DNA from: Pseudomonadota bacterium | GTDB taxonomy: Bacteria; Pseudomonadota; Alphaproteobacteria; Rhizobiales; Xanthobacteraceae | Direction: 5' to 3' | DNA length: 5,484 nucleotides | Assembly (NCBI GenBank): GCA_021779635.1 | Contig: JAJYAH010000529.1 | Location: 1 to 5,484, forward strand | Shown here: piece after piece, positions 1 to 5,351 of the stretch | Layout: each line of letters opens with the position of its first letter | Numbering within the stretch: the stretch's first letter is position 1 | Program-made: the position numbers and the translations under genes | Notes under the pieces: model-generated | What the model was told of the DNA's origin: nothing | Database searches by the model: none | What the model saw: the letters and a program-made list of their open reading frames with translations, nothing else

Positions 1-342
1 GAGCCTGTCGTTACAGAACAGACGCCGGAGGAACTAATGGCGAGCCGTGACGGAACGGCGAGACATGTCTCGAGGGTTGAGTTGCCAGAGGAAGAAATTC
101 GCACCCTGGTTCATAGAAATCTCGATGAACATTATCGCCAGCAACTGGACGAGCCGATTCCGATGCTTGGGAATGTGTCTCCGCGTTCGGCCATCAAAAC
201 CGCTTCGGGCAGGAAGAAGGTCGTCGATTGGCTAAAAACACTGGAAAACCACATGGCGCGCGTTCCGGCGGGCGATGCGATGGCAGGCTATGACACCAAG
301 TGGCTTTGGGAAGAGTTGGGTCTAATGGGGGAACGGCGCTGA
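1..342 (+). CDS. Conserved hypothetical protein, C-terminal part (5' end outside window)
   Basis: The frame is open from base 1 to the TGA at 340-342, so this is the last ~113 residues of a longer protein rather than a gene starting at the ATG at 37; that ATG has no convincing ribosome binding site. The segment holds an acidic/amphipathic stretch (LPEEEIRTLVHRNLDEHY), then LDEPIPMLGNVSPRSAIKT, a basic GRKKVVDWLKTLENH helix and a terminal YDTKWLWEELGL. The pattern 'hydroxyl-aromatic, D-P-P-LGN-(S/T)PR-A--T--GR--V--WL' resembles the C-terminal region of conserved bacterial hypothetical proteins, some with SEC-C-type zinc-binding ends, and faintly resembles the toxin-binding domain of Xre/MbcA/ParS antitoxins. 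Which one applies cannot be decided without the missing N-terminus. I assign no function. Downstream there is no gene within 240 bases on the same strand. Confidence 0.7.
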   Translation, partial: EPVVTEQTPEELMASRDGTARHVSRVELPEEEIRTLVHRNLDEHYRQQLDEPIPMLGNVSPRSAIKTASGRKKVVDWLKTLENHMARVPAGDAMAGYDTKWLWEELGLMGERR

Positions 343-584
343 GCGAGGCATCAGAGGCGTCGACCTTGATCGTCGCAATTCCAGTGACGGGCGGCGGTCG
401 ACCCCACCGGGACGCCCGGTTCGTGGCGCCTTCGGCTCTTATCGGCGGTGAGCGGACCGCTGCCGATGTCCAGCAAGGGAACAGTTGGGCGGAAAGCGGG
501 AATAAAGCAAAGGGTGGGAACAGGCAGGTTAGCGGTCGATCACGATCAGGGCATGACGGCGACCCACGTGATCAAAGAACGAGG
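343..584. other. Stretch without a recognised gene
   Basis: GC-rich sequence between the end of the first gene and the groEL relic. A long + frame (300-1070) runs through it, but its translation is low-complexity and arginine/glycine-rich, matches nothing I recognise, and runs antisense to the groEL relic. I see no RNA gene, convincing terminator or promoter here. Confidence 0.5.
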
Positions 585-852
585 TTAGAGAATGGATTCC
601 GGCGGCCGCAGGCGATCCCTGGACTCTTCTGGGATCTCGATCATCGTCGCCTCGGTCAGCAGGAGGGTCCCTGCGACGGAAACGGCGTTTTCGAGGGCGA
701 CGTGGGCGACTTTGGCGGTGTCGATTATGCCCGCCTCGATCAGATTGACATATTGTTTGCGGGCTGCGTCGAAAACTTCCTCGCTATCGCCCGCCGGCCA
801 CCACGACGCCGCCGTCGGCGACGGAATTTTCCGCGATCTGCCGCGCGGGTAT
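585..852 (-). pseudogene. groEL: groEL (60 kDa chaperonin) C-terminal relic, frameshifted
   Basis: Read on the minus strand, two adjacent frames together give the C-terminal end of a GroEL chaperonin. The first (about 849 to 793) reads [19 protein letters not shown], matching the family's 'LRQIAENAG-DGAVVV' segment. The second (about 792 to 585) contains [18 protein letters not shown], followed by [25 protein letters not shown] and a short tail to a TAA at 585-587, matching 'FDA--G-Y-(D/N)-I-AGIIDP-KV---AL-NA-SVAG-LL-TEA'. The frames are offset by one base in the G/C run around 788-796, where the first frame soon meets a TAG. Only about 85 codons of a ~545-residue family protein remain; sequence further upstream (above 852) does not look like GroEL. 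The usual Gly-Gly-Met tail is absent. It is therefore a truncated, frameshifted relic, probably of an extra chaperonin copy, and cannot make a working chaperonin. Identification is firm from the motifs. Confidence 0.85.
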
Positions 853-884
853 TCGATGGTGATCAATTCAGTGAGGAGATCGAT

Positions 885-1070
885 ATGAAATGGTCCGATT
901 CGGCGGCGTTGATGATTCAGGTCAAGGACTATTCGGCGAGATGCGAGAAACTTAAACGACAGCCGGCGACCGAGCGGAGCGATCCGTTTGAGGCAGGCCG
1001 ACTGTCCTTGGGGATGGATCATGGTCAAGGCCGGCAGCAAGAGCGAACCGCAATATTCGTCGCCCGATGA
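885..1070 (+). CDS. Possible small ORF (61 aa) overlapping the start of the DUF2252 gene
   Basis: An ATG at 885 is preceded by a good Shine-Dalgarno-like GAGGAG (873-878) at about 6 bases. The frame runs to the TGA at 1068-1070, past the start of the DUF2252 gene in another frame. The product begins [20 protein letters not shown] and is mixed and charged, with no signal peptide, membrane segment or motif I recognise. Codons before about 985 end mostly in G or C, as real genes here do; the last ~17 codons merely shadow DUF2252. It could be a genuine leader ORF translationally coupled to DUF2252, a truncated gene, or chance. Evidence is limited to the ribosome binding site and codon bias. Confidence 0.3.
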   Translation: MKWSDSAALMIQVKDYSARCEKLKRQPATERSDPFEAGRLSLGMDHGQGRQQERTAIFVAR

Positions 1071-2409
1071 ACGCCGTTCCAAGGGCAAGGCGCTGCGCGA
1101 CGCGGCGCCCCGCAGCGCGCATGCGGGATGGAAGCCGCACAAGAATCGACGCGATCCCGCCGAACTGCTGAAGGAGTCGAACGAGGGCAGGCTGCCGCAG
1201 CTTGTCCCGATCCGCTTCGGGAGAATGATGCAGTCGCCGTTTGCATTCTATCGCGGCTCAGCCGTCGTGATGGCCGCCGATCTGGCCACGACTCCGGTTT
1301 CCGGCATCCAGGTGCAGGCCTGCGGCGATGCGCATCTCTCGAATTTCGGCGGCTTTGCTACGCCGGAGCGGCGGGTGATCTTCGACATCAACGATTTCGA
1401 TGAGACATTGCCCGGCCCGTGGGAATGGGACGTTAAACGCCTTGCCGCGAGCTTCGTCCTCGCGGGGCGCCATATTCGATTGTCCGAGAGCGACTCGGCC
1501 CGCGCCGTCATGGAGGCGCTGCGTTCCTACCGCGAACACATGGCGGATTACGCGCAAATGCGTGCGCTCGACGTGTGGTACGACACGATCGACATCGACC
1601 GCTTTCTGGCCGAAGCGGAAACAGCGTCTGAGCAAACTCGCGCACGAGCCGAAGAACGTCTGAAAAGTTTGCGCGAGAAGAATACCCCGGAGTTCTTGTT
1701 TCCAAAGTTCGTCCAGCACCGAGGCGCGGCACCAGTGATCATCGACGATCCACCGCTGATTTTTCACCCGACCAAGGAAATGGCGCCTGGAGTGGAGTCG
1801 CATTATGCGCAAGGTTTGGCGACCTATCGTGAATCGCTGCCTGAGCATATCCGCGTTCTATTCGACCGTTATCGCTTCTGTGATCTGGCGGTAAAGGTTG
1901 TCGGTGTCGGCAGCGTTGGCACCCGCTGTACAATCGCGCTTTTCATGGCTTCGGATGACGATCCTATCTTTCTTCAGATCAAGGAAGCGGGGGCGTCGGT
2001 GTTGGAGCCCTACGCAGGTCAAAGCCGGCACTCGAACCACGGTCAGCGCGTCGTCGTTGGCCAACGTTTGATGCAATCGGCAAGCGATCTTTTCCTCGGC
2101 TGGGGAACGGGCGCAAACGGGCGGGATTTTTACGTCCGCCAGCTTCGCGACATGAAAATCAGCGTGATCATTGAGGATTTCGACGCCGCCGACCTGCGGG
2201 CTTACGGTCGTGTATGTGGATGGGCGCTGGCGCGCGCGCATGCCCGTTCGGGGGATCCTGCGATGATTGCCGGCTATCTAGGTTCAAGCGACGCCTTTGA
2301 CGTCGCTGTCGGCGAGTTCGCGAGTGAATATGCGGACCAGGCGCAGCACGACTACCGAATGTTCATCAGGGCGATCCGTGAAGGGCGGATTGTGGCGACC
2401 CCAGAGTGA
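1021..2409 (+). CDS. DUF2252 family protein (kinase-like fold suspected)
   Basis: A 462-residue protein of the DUF2252 family (about the usual length, apparently intact). Family landmarks in order: basic N-terminus; [20 protein letters not shown] with YRGSA (57-81); [20 protein letters not shown] (85-104); [11 protein letters not shown] (101-111); [20 protein letters not shown] (121-140); [11 protein letters not shown] (292-302); FLQIKEA (318-324); [12 protein letters not shown] (341-352); [14 protein letters not shown] (399-412). The GD-H--N and D-NDFDE motifs resemble the catalytic loop and metal-binding motif of aminoglycoside-phosphotransferase-like kinases, so phosphotransfer is a reasonable but unproven guess; I know no established substrate. 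No signal peptide or membrane segment, so probably cytosolic. The ATG at 1021 (GGGG eight bases before) is preferred to the in-frame TTG at 988, since family similarity only begins later. The gene stands alone, converging on the MarC gene 45 bases downstream; no clear terminator lies between. Confidence 0.92.
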   Translation: MVKAGSKSEPQYSSPDERRSKGKALRDAAPRSAHAGWKPHKNRRDPAELLKESNEGRLPQLVPIRFGRMMQSPFAFYRGSAVVMAADLATTPVSGIQVQACGDAHLSNFGGFATPERRVIFDINDFDETLPGPWEWDVKRLAASFVLAGRHIRLSESDSARAVMEALRSYREHMADYAQMRALDVWYDTIDIDRFLAEAETASEQTRARAEERLKSLREKNTPEFLFPKFVQHRGAAPVIIDDPPLIFHPTKEMAPGVESHYAQGLATYRESLPEHIRVLFDRYRFCDLAVKVVGVGSVGTRCTIALFMASDDDPIFLQIKEAGASVLEPYAGQSRHSNHGQRVVVGQRLMQSASDLFLGWGTGANGRDFYVRQLRDMKISVIIEDFDAADLRAYGRVCGWALARAHARSGDPAMIAGYLGSSDAFDVAVGEFASEYADQAQHDYRMFIRAIREGRIVATPE

Positions 2410-2454
2410 GCCAGGACACGTAGTTAGTCGGAGCGTGATTGCTGCGTGAAACGG

Positions 2455-3171
2455 TCAGTTTCCGCCGGCCGTGAAGGCCCCTTGGGCGATCAGGCCCGAG
2501 ATGGCGTTGAGCATGAGTTGCAAACCGACGGCCACCTGGATGACGCCGAGAACGACGCCCAGGAGTTGCAGCAGCGGACCGAGCCAGCGCACAATTACGT
2601 GAGCTGCGAGCATCGCAAGCCAATCGATGAACAAGATGAAATAGACGGCCCCGGCCACTATCAGGCTGATCTCCGGGGTGTGGGCGAGCGTGACCAGAAT
2701 CGTGACGGCAGCAATTCCGTATGGTGTGACGATCGTCGGGAAAGCAAGGGGGGAAAAGGCAAGCGCCAGAGTCGGCGGCTCGTTGCGCTCGAAAGGGCGG
2801 GACGTGGCGTATTGTTGCATGACCGCCTGCAGCGCAACGAGGAACAGAATGAGGCCGGCGACGATCTGCAGCACGAGCACAGGAGTGGCGAAATTGTCGA
2901 GTATGCGCTTGCCGAGACCCGCGGCGATGGTGACCGCCCCGATCGAGAACAGGAAAGCGCGGGTAGCGAGCCGAAAGCGGAAGGCACCGTCGCAATCCTT
3001 GGTTAGGGCTACAAAGGGACCGAGGAGCTTGATCGGCCCAAGCATGAGGAAAAGAAGGGCGAAGATCATTCCCCAGGTCACCGGCCGTTTGGTCGCAAAA
3101 AGGCCGGCTGGGTCGGCGGCTACCGTTGACGGCAGGAGGAAGGCAGCGGTGATGGCAAAAAATCGCTTCAT
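2455..3171 (-). CDS. MarC family integral membrane protein
   Basis: A 238-residue hydrophobic protein of the MarC/UPF0056 family, polytopic inner-membrane proteins of uncertain function (the old link to multiple antibiotic resistance in E. coli was withdrawn). Apparent membrane segments lie near residues 33-55, 71-89, 97-118, 146-164, 168-190 and 197-223. Family features: MLGPIKLLGPFVALT (43-57) at the place of the usual 'NP-G--P-F--LT', PLAFPTIVTPYGIAAVTIL (141-159) at the place of 'PLA-P---GPG', and a C-terminal LLQLLGVVLGVIQVAVGLQL (200-219). The initial Asn-Pro and GPG motifs are altered, so this is a divergent member. The N-terminus (MKRFFAITAAFLLPSTVAAD) looks like a cleavable signal peptide, which is odd for MarC and supports starting at 3171. 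An in-frame ATG at 3213 would add 14 polar residues in front of that signal; neither start has a strong Shine-Dalgarno. It converges on DUF2252. Confidence 0.85.
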   Translation of the reverse strand: MKRFFAITAAFLLPSTVAADPAGLFATKRPVTWGMIFALLFLMLGPIKLLGPFVALTKDCDGAFRFRLATRAFLFSIGAVTIAAGLGKRILDNFATPVLVLQIVAGLILFLVALQAVMQQYATSRPFERNEPPTLALAFSPLAFPTIVTPYGIAAVTILVTLAHTPEISLIVAGAVYFILFIDWLAMLAAHVIVRWLGPLLQLLGVVLGVIQVAVGLQLMLNAISGLIAQGAFTAGGN

Positions 3172-3261
3172 GCGGAAATCGTCACCGCGTCGTTGGATTT
3201 TTGTGCGTTCCATTTATTCGAAGCAGCCGGGTGAGCTGCTGCCGGTTTTGTGGACGCCGAG

Positions 3262-3432
3262 TTAAGCTATACCCACCGTCCGCTCGAACTCAACCGGGCT
3301 GAGATACCCGATGGTCGAGTGCCGGCGGACGGTGTTTTAGAAGCGCTCGATATAATCGAACAGGTCCGCCTTGGCCTCATCGCGCATCCGATAGGCTTTT
3401 CTGACGACGTGCTTGGCTTTCAACGACGAGAC
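3262..3432 (-). pseudogene. IS3-family transposase (orfB) C-terminal remnant with in-frame stop
   Basis: On the minus strand the frame reads SSLKAKHVVRKAYRMRDEA, then KADLFDYIERF, a TAA stop (3337-3339), then NTVRRHSTIGYLSPVEFER and a natural-looking stop at 3262-3264. This is the highly conserved end of IS3-family OrfB transposases (DDE integrase fold; usual text 'RDEA-AD-FDYIERFYNP-RRHSTLGYLSP-EFE'). The stop replaces the tyrosine of ERFYN (TAC to TAA needs one base change). Upstream of about 3430 the frame stays open to 3525 but no longer resembles a transposase, and the DDE catalytic residues except the last helix region are missing. It is a dead 3' fragment. The right end of the old element probably lies just below 3262, near GGTTTTGTGGAC (3244-3255), but no partner inverted repeat is present to prove it. 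Confidence 0.85.
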
Positions 3433-3620
3433 GGTCGCCAATTTGAGCGTGACGGGCTGCTTAGAGCCGGAAGCCGTCGGCGAGACGATGGCTGTTCTCC
3501 GCCCTTCAGCGACCTTGATGGACACACGATACCAGTTTCACCGCAGAGACGGGGTCAGCCAGGATTTCTCCTGGAGCGGTCCGAATTGGTTTTGGACATT
3601 GCAACTTTGATTGGAGGCAC
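3433..3620. other. Junction stretch without a recognised gene
   Basis: Sequence between the IS3 remnant and the AT-richer region that carries the promoter of the next gene. Short open frames exist on both strands (for example 3413-3610 + and the leftward frame to 3525) but none has a ribosome binding site or a translation I recognise. It may be debris from whatever truncated the IS3 element. Confidence 0.4.
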
Positions 3621-3626
3621 ATTAAG

Positions 3627-3648
3627 CAGGCATGATGCTGTATGCCTG
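3627..3648. repeat. Short inverted repeat upstream of the DUF6641-like gene
   Basis: Perfect 7-base arms CAGGCAT (3627-3633) and ATGCCTG (3642-3648) separated by 8 bases. It lies about 57 bases upstream of the -35 box of the following gene. It could be an operator for a dimeric regulator, or chance; no T-tract follows, so it is not a terminator on the + strand. Confidence 0.3.
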
Positions 3649-3704
3649 ATATAAGAAAGAATAAATCGAAATATCCTTGCAGATAAAAGAACAACGTTAT
3701 GACC

Positions 3705-3733
3705 TTGGCATTCCTCAATGAAGACAGCATAAT
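3705..3733 (+). promoter_or_regulatory. Sigma70-type promoter for the DUF6641-like gene
   Basis: TTGGCA (3705-3710) and CATAAT (3728-3733) are separated by exactly 17 bases, each differing from consensus at one position. Transcription would begin near 3740, giving a leader of about 20 bases before the start codon. The surrounding DNA is AT-richer than the genes to the left. Confidence 0.65.
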
Positions 3734-3760
3734 TAGGCGCGGACATCAATTAAGGATATC

Positions 3761-4192
3761 ATGATGCCGTACCTGAAACAACTGAAAATTGTTCCGATCC
3801 CGCAACGTGACAGCGATCCGAAAATTGGTCGCCGCCAGCGGCTTATTGAGCAACTTACCGAACAGCTCGAAATGGCGCAGGCGGCCTTGAAAGGCGAACA
3901 CTATTCGAAGACCTACCAGAAGTGGGTCAAGAAAGAGAACGGGGAACGTGTCCTCGTCAATCAGCCCAAACGGCTGCGGACGTGGTGGCAGGAAGACGCT
4001 GCTGGCAACTGTGCGATTATCGTGCGCTTCGGCAATCGCCCGATGGAGCTGGAAAAGGGTAAGGCCGCGATTGATGTCGGACCGAAGAGCAAATTGCCTG
4101 AGGTCATCAGCGTTCTTATTTCGGCGGTTAATGCCGGCGAGCTCGATGAATTGCTGGCTCAAAAATCTCGGAAGATCGCGCTCGAAAAGTAA
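3761..4192 (+). CDS. DUF6641-like small hypothetical protein
   Basis: A 143-residue soluble protein. The N-terminus MPYLKQLKIVPIP is followed by a basic/amphipathic helix (IGRRQRLIEQLTEQLEMAQA, about 22-41), a middle segment with VNQPKRLRTWWQED (about 66-79), a beta-rich stretch AIIVRFGNRPMELEKGKAAI (about 85-104) and a helical C-terminus. The arrangement 'RR-LI--L-EQ--A--A', 'PKR---WW', 'RFG----EL-KGK-AI' matches my recollection of the DUF6641 family, whose function is unknown. AAGGA (3752-3756) lies four bases from the ATG at 3761 and seven from the ATG at 3764; spacing favours the second, which would drop one residue. It has its own promoter and terminator, so it is a single-gene unit. It lies about 215 bases left of the tRNA-Val remnant and so is probably cargo of an integrative element. 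Confidence 0.7.
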   Translation: MMPYLKQLKIVPIPQRDSDPKIGRRQRLIEQLTEQLEMAQAALKGEHYSKTYQKWVKKENGERVLVNQPKRLRTWWQEDAAGNCAIIVRFGNRPMELEKGKAAIDVGPKSKLPEVISVLISAVNAGELDELLAQKSRKIALEK

Positions 4193-4222
4193 CGTAACCA
4201 AAATTTGATGCGTGGTTTTGAT

Positions 4223-4264
4223 GATCCTGGATGACCTGAAAATCAGCGTCCAGGATCCCTTTTT
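4223..4264 (+). terminator. Rho-independent terminator of the DUF6641-like gene
   Basis: Perfect 9-bp stem GATCCTGGA (4223-4231) / TCCAGGATC (4249-4257), with an inner CTGA/TCAG pairing in the loop, followed by CC and TTTTT (4260-4264). It lies 30 bases after the stop codon at 4192. Confidence 0.85.
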
Positions 4265-4294
4265 GAGCGTTTTTGGGTGCGAAATATGACGTTT

Positions 4295-4315
4295 TTTGCA
4301 GAGAATTTGCAGAGA
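4295..4315. repeat. Tandem 10-bp direct repeat next to the attachment site
   Basis: TTTGCAGAGA occurs at 4295-4304 and again at 4306-4315, with one base between, an 11-base period close to one helical turn. It lies about 90 bases left of the tRNA-Val remnant, on the presumed element side. Direct repeats in this position are typical of arm-type integrase-binding sites, an inference from position only. Confidence 0.6.
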
Positions 4316-4406
4316 GTCCGTTTGAGTCGGATAGGCCAAGAAAAATATTTATATATTCGAATGCATTATGTTGGTATATTCTATGGAAAGCGTGAACGAC
4401 ACTATG

Positions 4407-4453
4407 CGTTGACATCGTAGGGGTCACAGGTTCGATCCCTGTCGCGCCCACCA
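4407..4453 (+). tRNA. tRNA-Val(GAC) 3' remnant; candidate att core (5' half missing)
   Basis: The sequence carries an anticodon loop TTGACAT (GAC, valine), the 3' side of the anticodon stem, a short variable region (GGGGTC area), a perfect 5-bp T stem ACAGG/CCTGT around the loop TTCGATC, the 3' acceptor strand CGCGCCC, discriminator A and an encoded CCA (4451-4453). A complete gene would need a GGGCGCG acceptor strand and a D arm at about 4378-4405; instead there is AT-rich unrelated DNA. The remnant therefore cannot fold into a tRNA. It is best read as the duplicated 3' end left when an integrative element inserted in a tRNA-Val gene, with the full tRNA gene at the other end of the element, outside the window. 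Confidence 0.8.
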
Positions 4454-4456
4454 TTT

Positions 4457-4500
4457 CGAAAGCCCCGGATTTGCTGAAAAATCAGCGTCCGGGGCTTTCG
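4457..4500 (+). terminator. Long perfect hairpin directly after the tRNA end, probable tRNA terminator
   Basis: Perfect 13-bp stem CGAAAGCCCCGGA (4457-4469) / TCCGGGGCTTTCG (4488-4500), with an inner GCTGA/TCAGC hairpin around AAAA. It begins three bases after the CCA of the tRNA-Val remnant, as a tRNA gene's own terminator would. The following T-tract is weak (CTTGTTTG). Its place supports the right side being the original chromosomal flank of the tRNA gene. Confidence 0.75.
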
Positions 4501-4831
4501 CTTGTTTGGGGTCATTGCTAGTCAGGTCAGCAATAGGTCACTAGCGACGTGGTTTTCGGGGAAACGCCTGGTAGATTTGGCATCGGAGCACCCAGGCGAT
4601 TTTTCGTGATCGAGGACGCTGCCTCGCCGCATTCGGCTATGTCTCGTCCGACCTCTCGCCCCTCGCCACGATCCGCGTCGCAACATGCGGTGGCGTCTCC
4701 GTTGGGCGGAAGGCGGCAATACACCGAATGCGCGATTTGAGATGCAAAACGGTCGACCCGCCTCGGGGATCGTTGCGCGGCGACCAGAATGACGCCGATC
4801 CGGGAATTATCACTTGTTCCGACCCGGATTG
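4501..4831. other. Stretch without a recognised gene
   Basis: About 330 bases, GC-rich except at the right edge. Short frames on both strands (4549-4740 +, 4522-4724 -) give arginine/serine-rich translations without ribosome binding sites or family resemblance. A 7-bp inverted repeat CGCCTGG/CCAGGCG (4565-4571, 4592-4598) with a 20-base loop is followed by ATTTTT and might act as a weak terminator. I see nothing else. Confidence 0.45.
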
Positions 4832-5350
4832 TTATTTTTCAATAAGTTTATTTGTCAGCTCAAGTTGCCTTTCGAGTGCACGACGAAAATTTGGATCGAG
4901 TTTCAGCTGCAGTGCTACAGGTAAGCTTTTGGACTGGATCTCAAGAGACAATGGCCCGTTCGTTCTCTGATAAGCACGCTCAATACCCTCTATATCGAGC
5001 TTTGAGAGCGTATAATTTTCATGAAACCAGCACTTGCTTTTCTTGCCACTTTTTAAAAAATGGTAATCGCTGGCATAAATCATGATCGAATTCTTATCTA
5101 ATATCGACCAATCGTATGCGCTGCTATTAGCAGTCAGTTCCTTCAGATTTTGGTCGACCATGGGTTGATCCCAATTAAAGGTTTGCTTATAAAAGGCGTA
5201 TACCTTCTTCCAATCGTATTCGTTATTGCATCCGCCCGCTGGGCTTTGGTGTTCGTGATGCAGCCCAAGCGCGTGACCCCATTCATGCAACACAATCCCA
5301 GTAAATTCAGGCTCCGAAGGCGGATGCTTATCAAAACTTTGGAAGTTCAT
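4832..5350 (-). pseudogene. Astacin-like zinc metalloprotease, N-terminus removed by IS insertion
   Basis: The remaining 172 codons carry the zinc-binding signature HEWGHALGLHHE (residues 22-33 counted from the Met at 5350: zinc ligands H22, H26, H32 and catalytic base E23), fitting HExxHxxGxxHE of astacin/metzincin proteases. The Met-turn follows as SIMIY (88-92: Met90, Tyr92). The segment between them (HQSPAGG, then YDWKKVYAFYKQTFNW) resembles bacterial M12A-like enzymes with 'HEHQ-P----I-W----VY-YY----W'. The C-terminus is a charged helix ending ERQLELTNKLIEK. Such enzymes normally have a propeptide or signal and the N-terminal half of the catalytic domain before the zinc helix; here similarity stops at the first residues (MNF of an expected 'TMNF'), exactly where the IS5-type end begins. 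The ATG at 5350 is thus probably an internal Met, not the start. The DNA is clearly AT-richer than the left half, suggesting recent acquisition. Confidence 0.85.
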
Positions 5351-5351
5351 A

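Noticed and set aside
300..1070. Plus-strand ORF of 256 aa
   Set aside because: Low-complexity, arginine-run translation that lies antisense to the groEL relic and overlaps the end of the first gene and the start of DUF2252. Only its last 61 codons, which have their own ribosome binding site, are considered separately.
585..1142. Minus-strand ORF of 185 aa as an intact gene
   Set aside because: Only the C-terminal third resembles GroEL. The N-terminal part is antisense to DUF2252 and its leader, and the GroEL similarity switches frame near 790.
1258..1848. Minus-strand ORF of 196 aa within DUF2252
   Set aside because: Antisense shadow of a strongly conserved GC-rich gene; no independent signals.
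2446..3006. Plus-strand ORF of 186 aa over the MarC gene
   Set aside because: Charged, non-globular translation typical of the antisense of a hydrophobic membrane-protein gene.
3676..3702. TTGCAG ... TATGAC as a promoter
   Set aside because: Spacing is 15 bases and both boxes are poorer than the TTGGCA-N17-CATAAT pair just downstream.
3746..4339. Minus-strand ORF of 197 aa antisense to the DUF6641-like gene
   Set aside because: No ribosome binding site and no family resemblance; it spans the terminator hairpin and the direct repeats, while the opposite strand has promoter, ribosome binding site, conserved motifs and terminator.
4128..4454. Minus-strand ORF of 108 aa starting MVGATGIEPVTPTMST
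   Set aside because: Its first residues are the antisense translation of the tRNA-Val 3' end, a well-known annotation artefact; the rest runs through the att region, the terminator hairpin and the antisense of the DUF6641-like gene.
4565..4604. Inverted repeat followed by a short T-tract as a terminator
   Set aside because: The arms are only 7 bp with a 20-base loop and no recognisable gene upstream, so it is mentioned only inside the intergenic entry.
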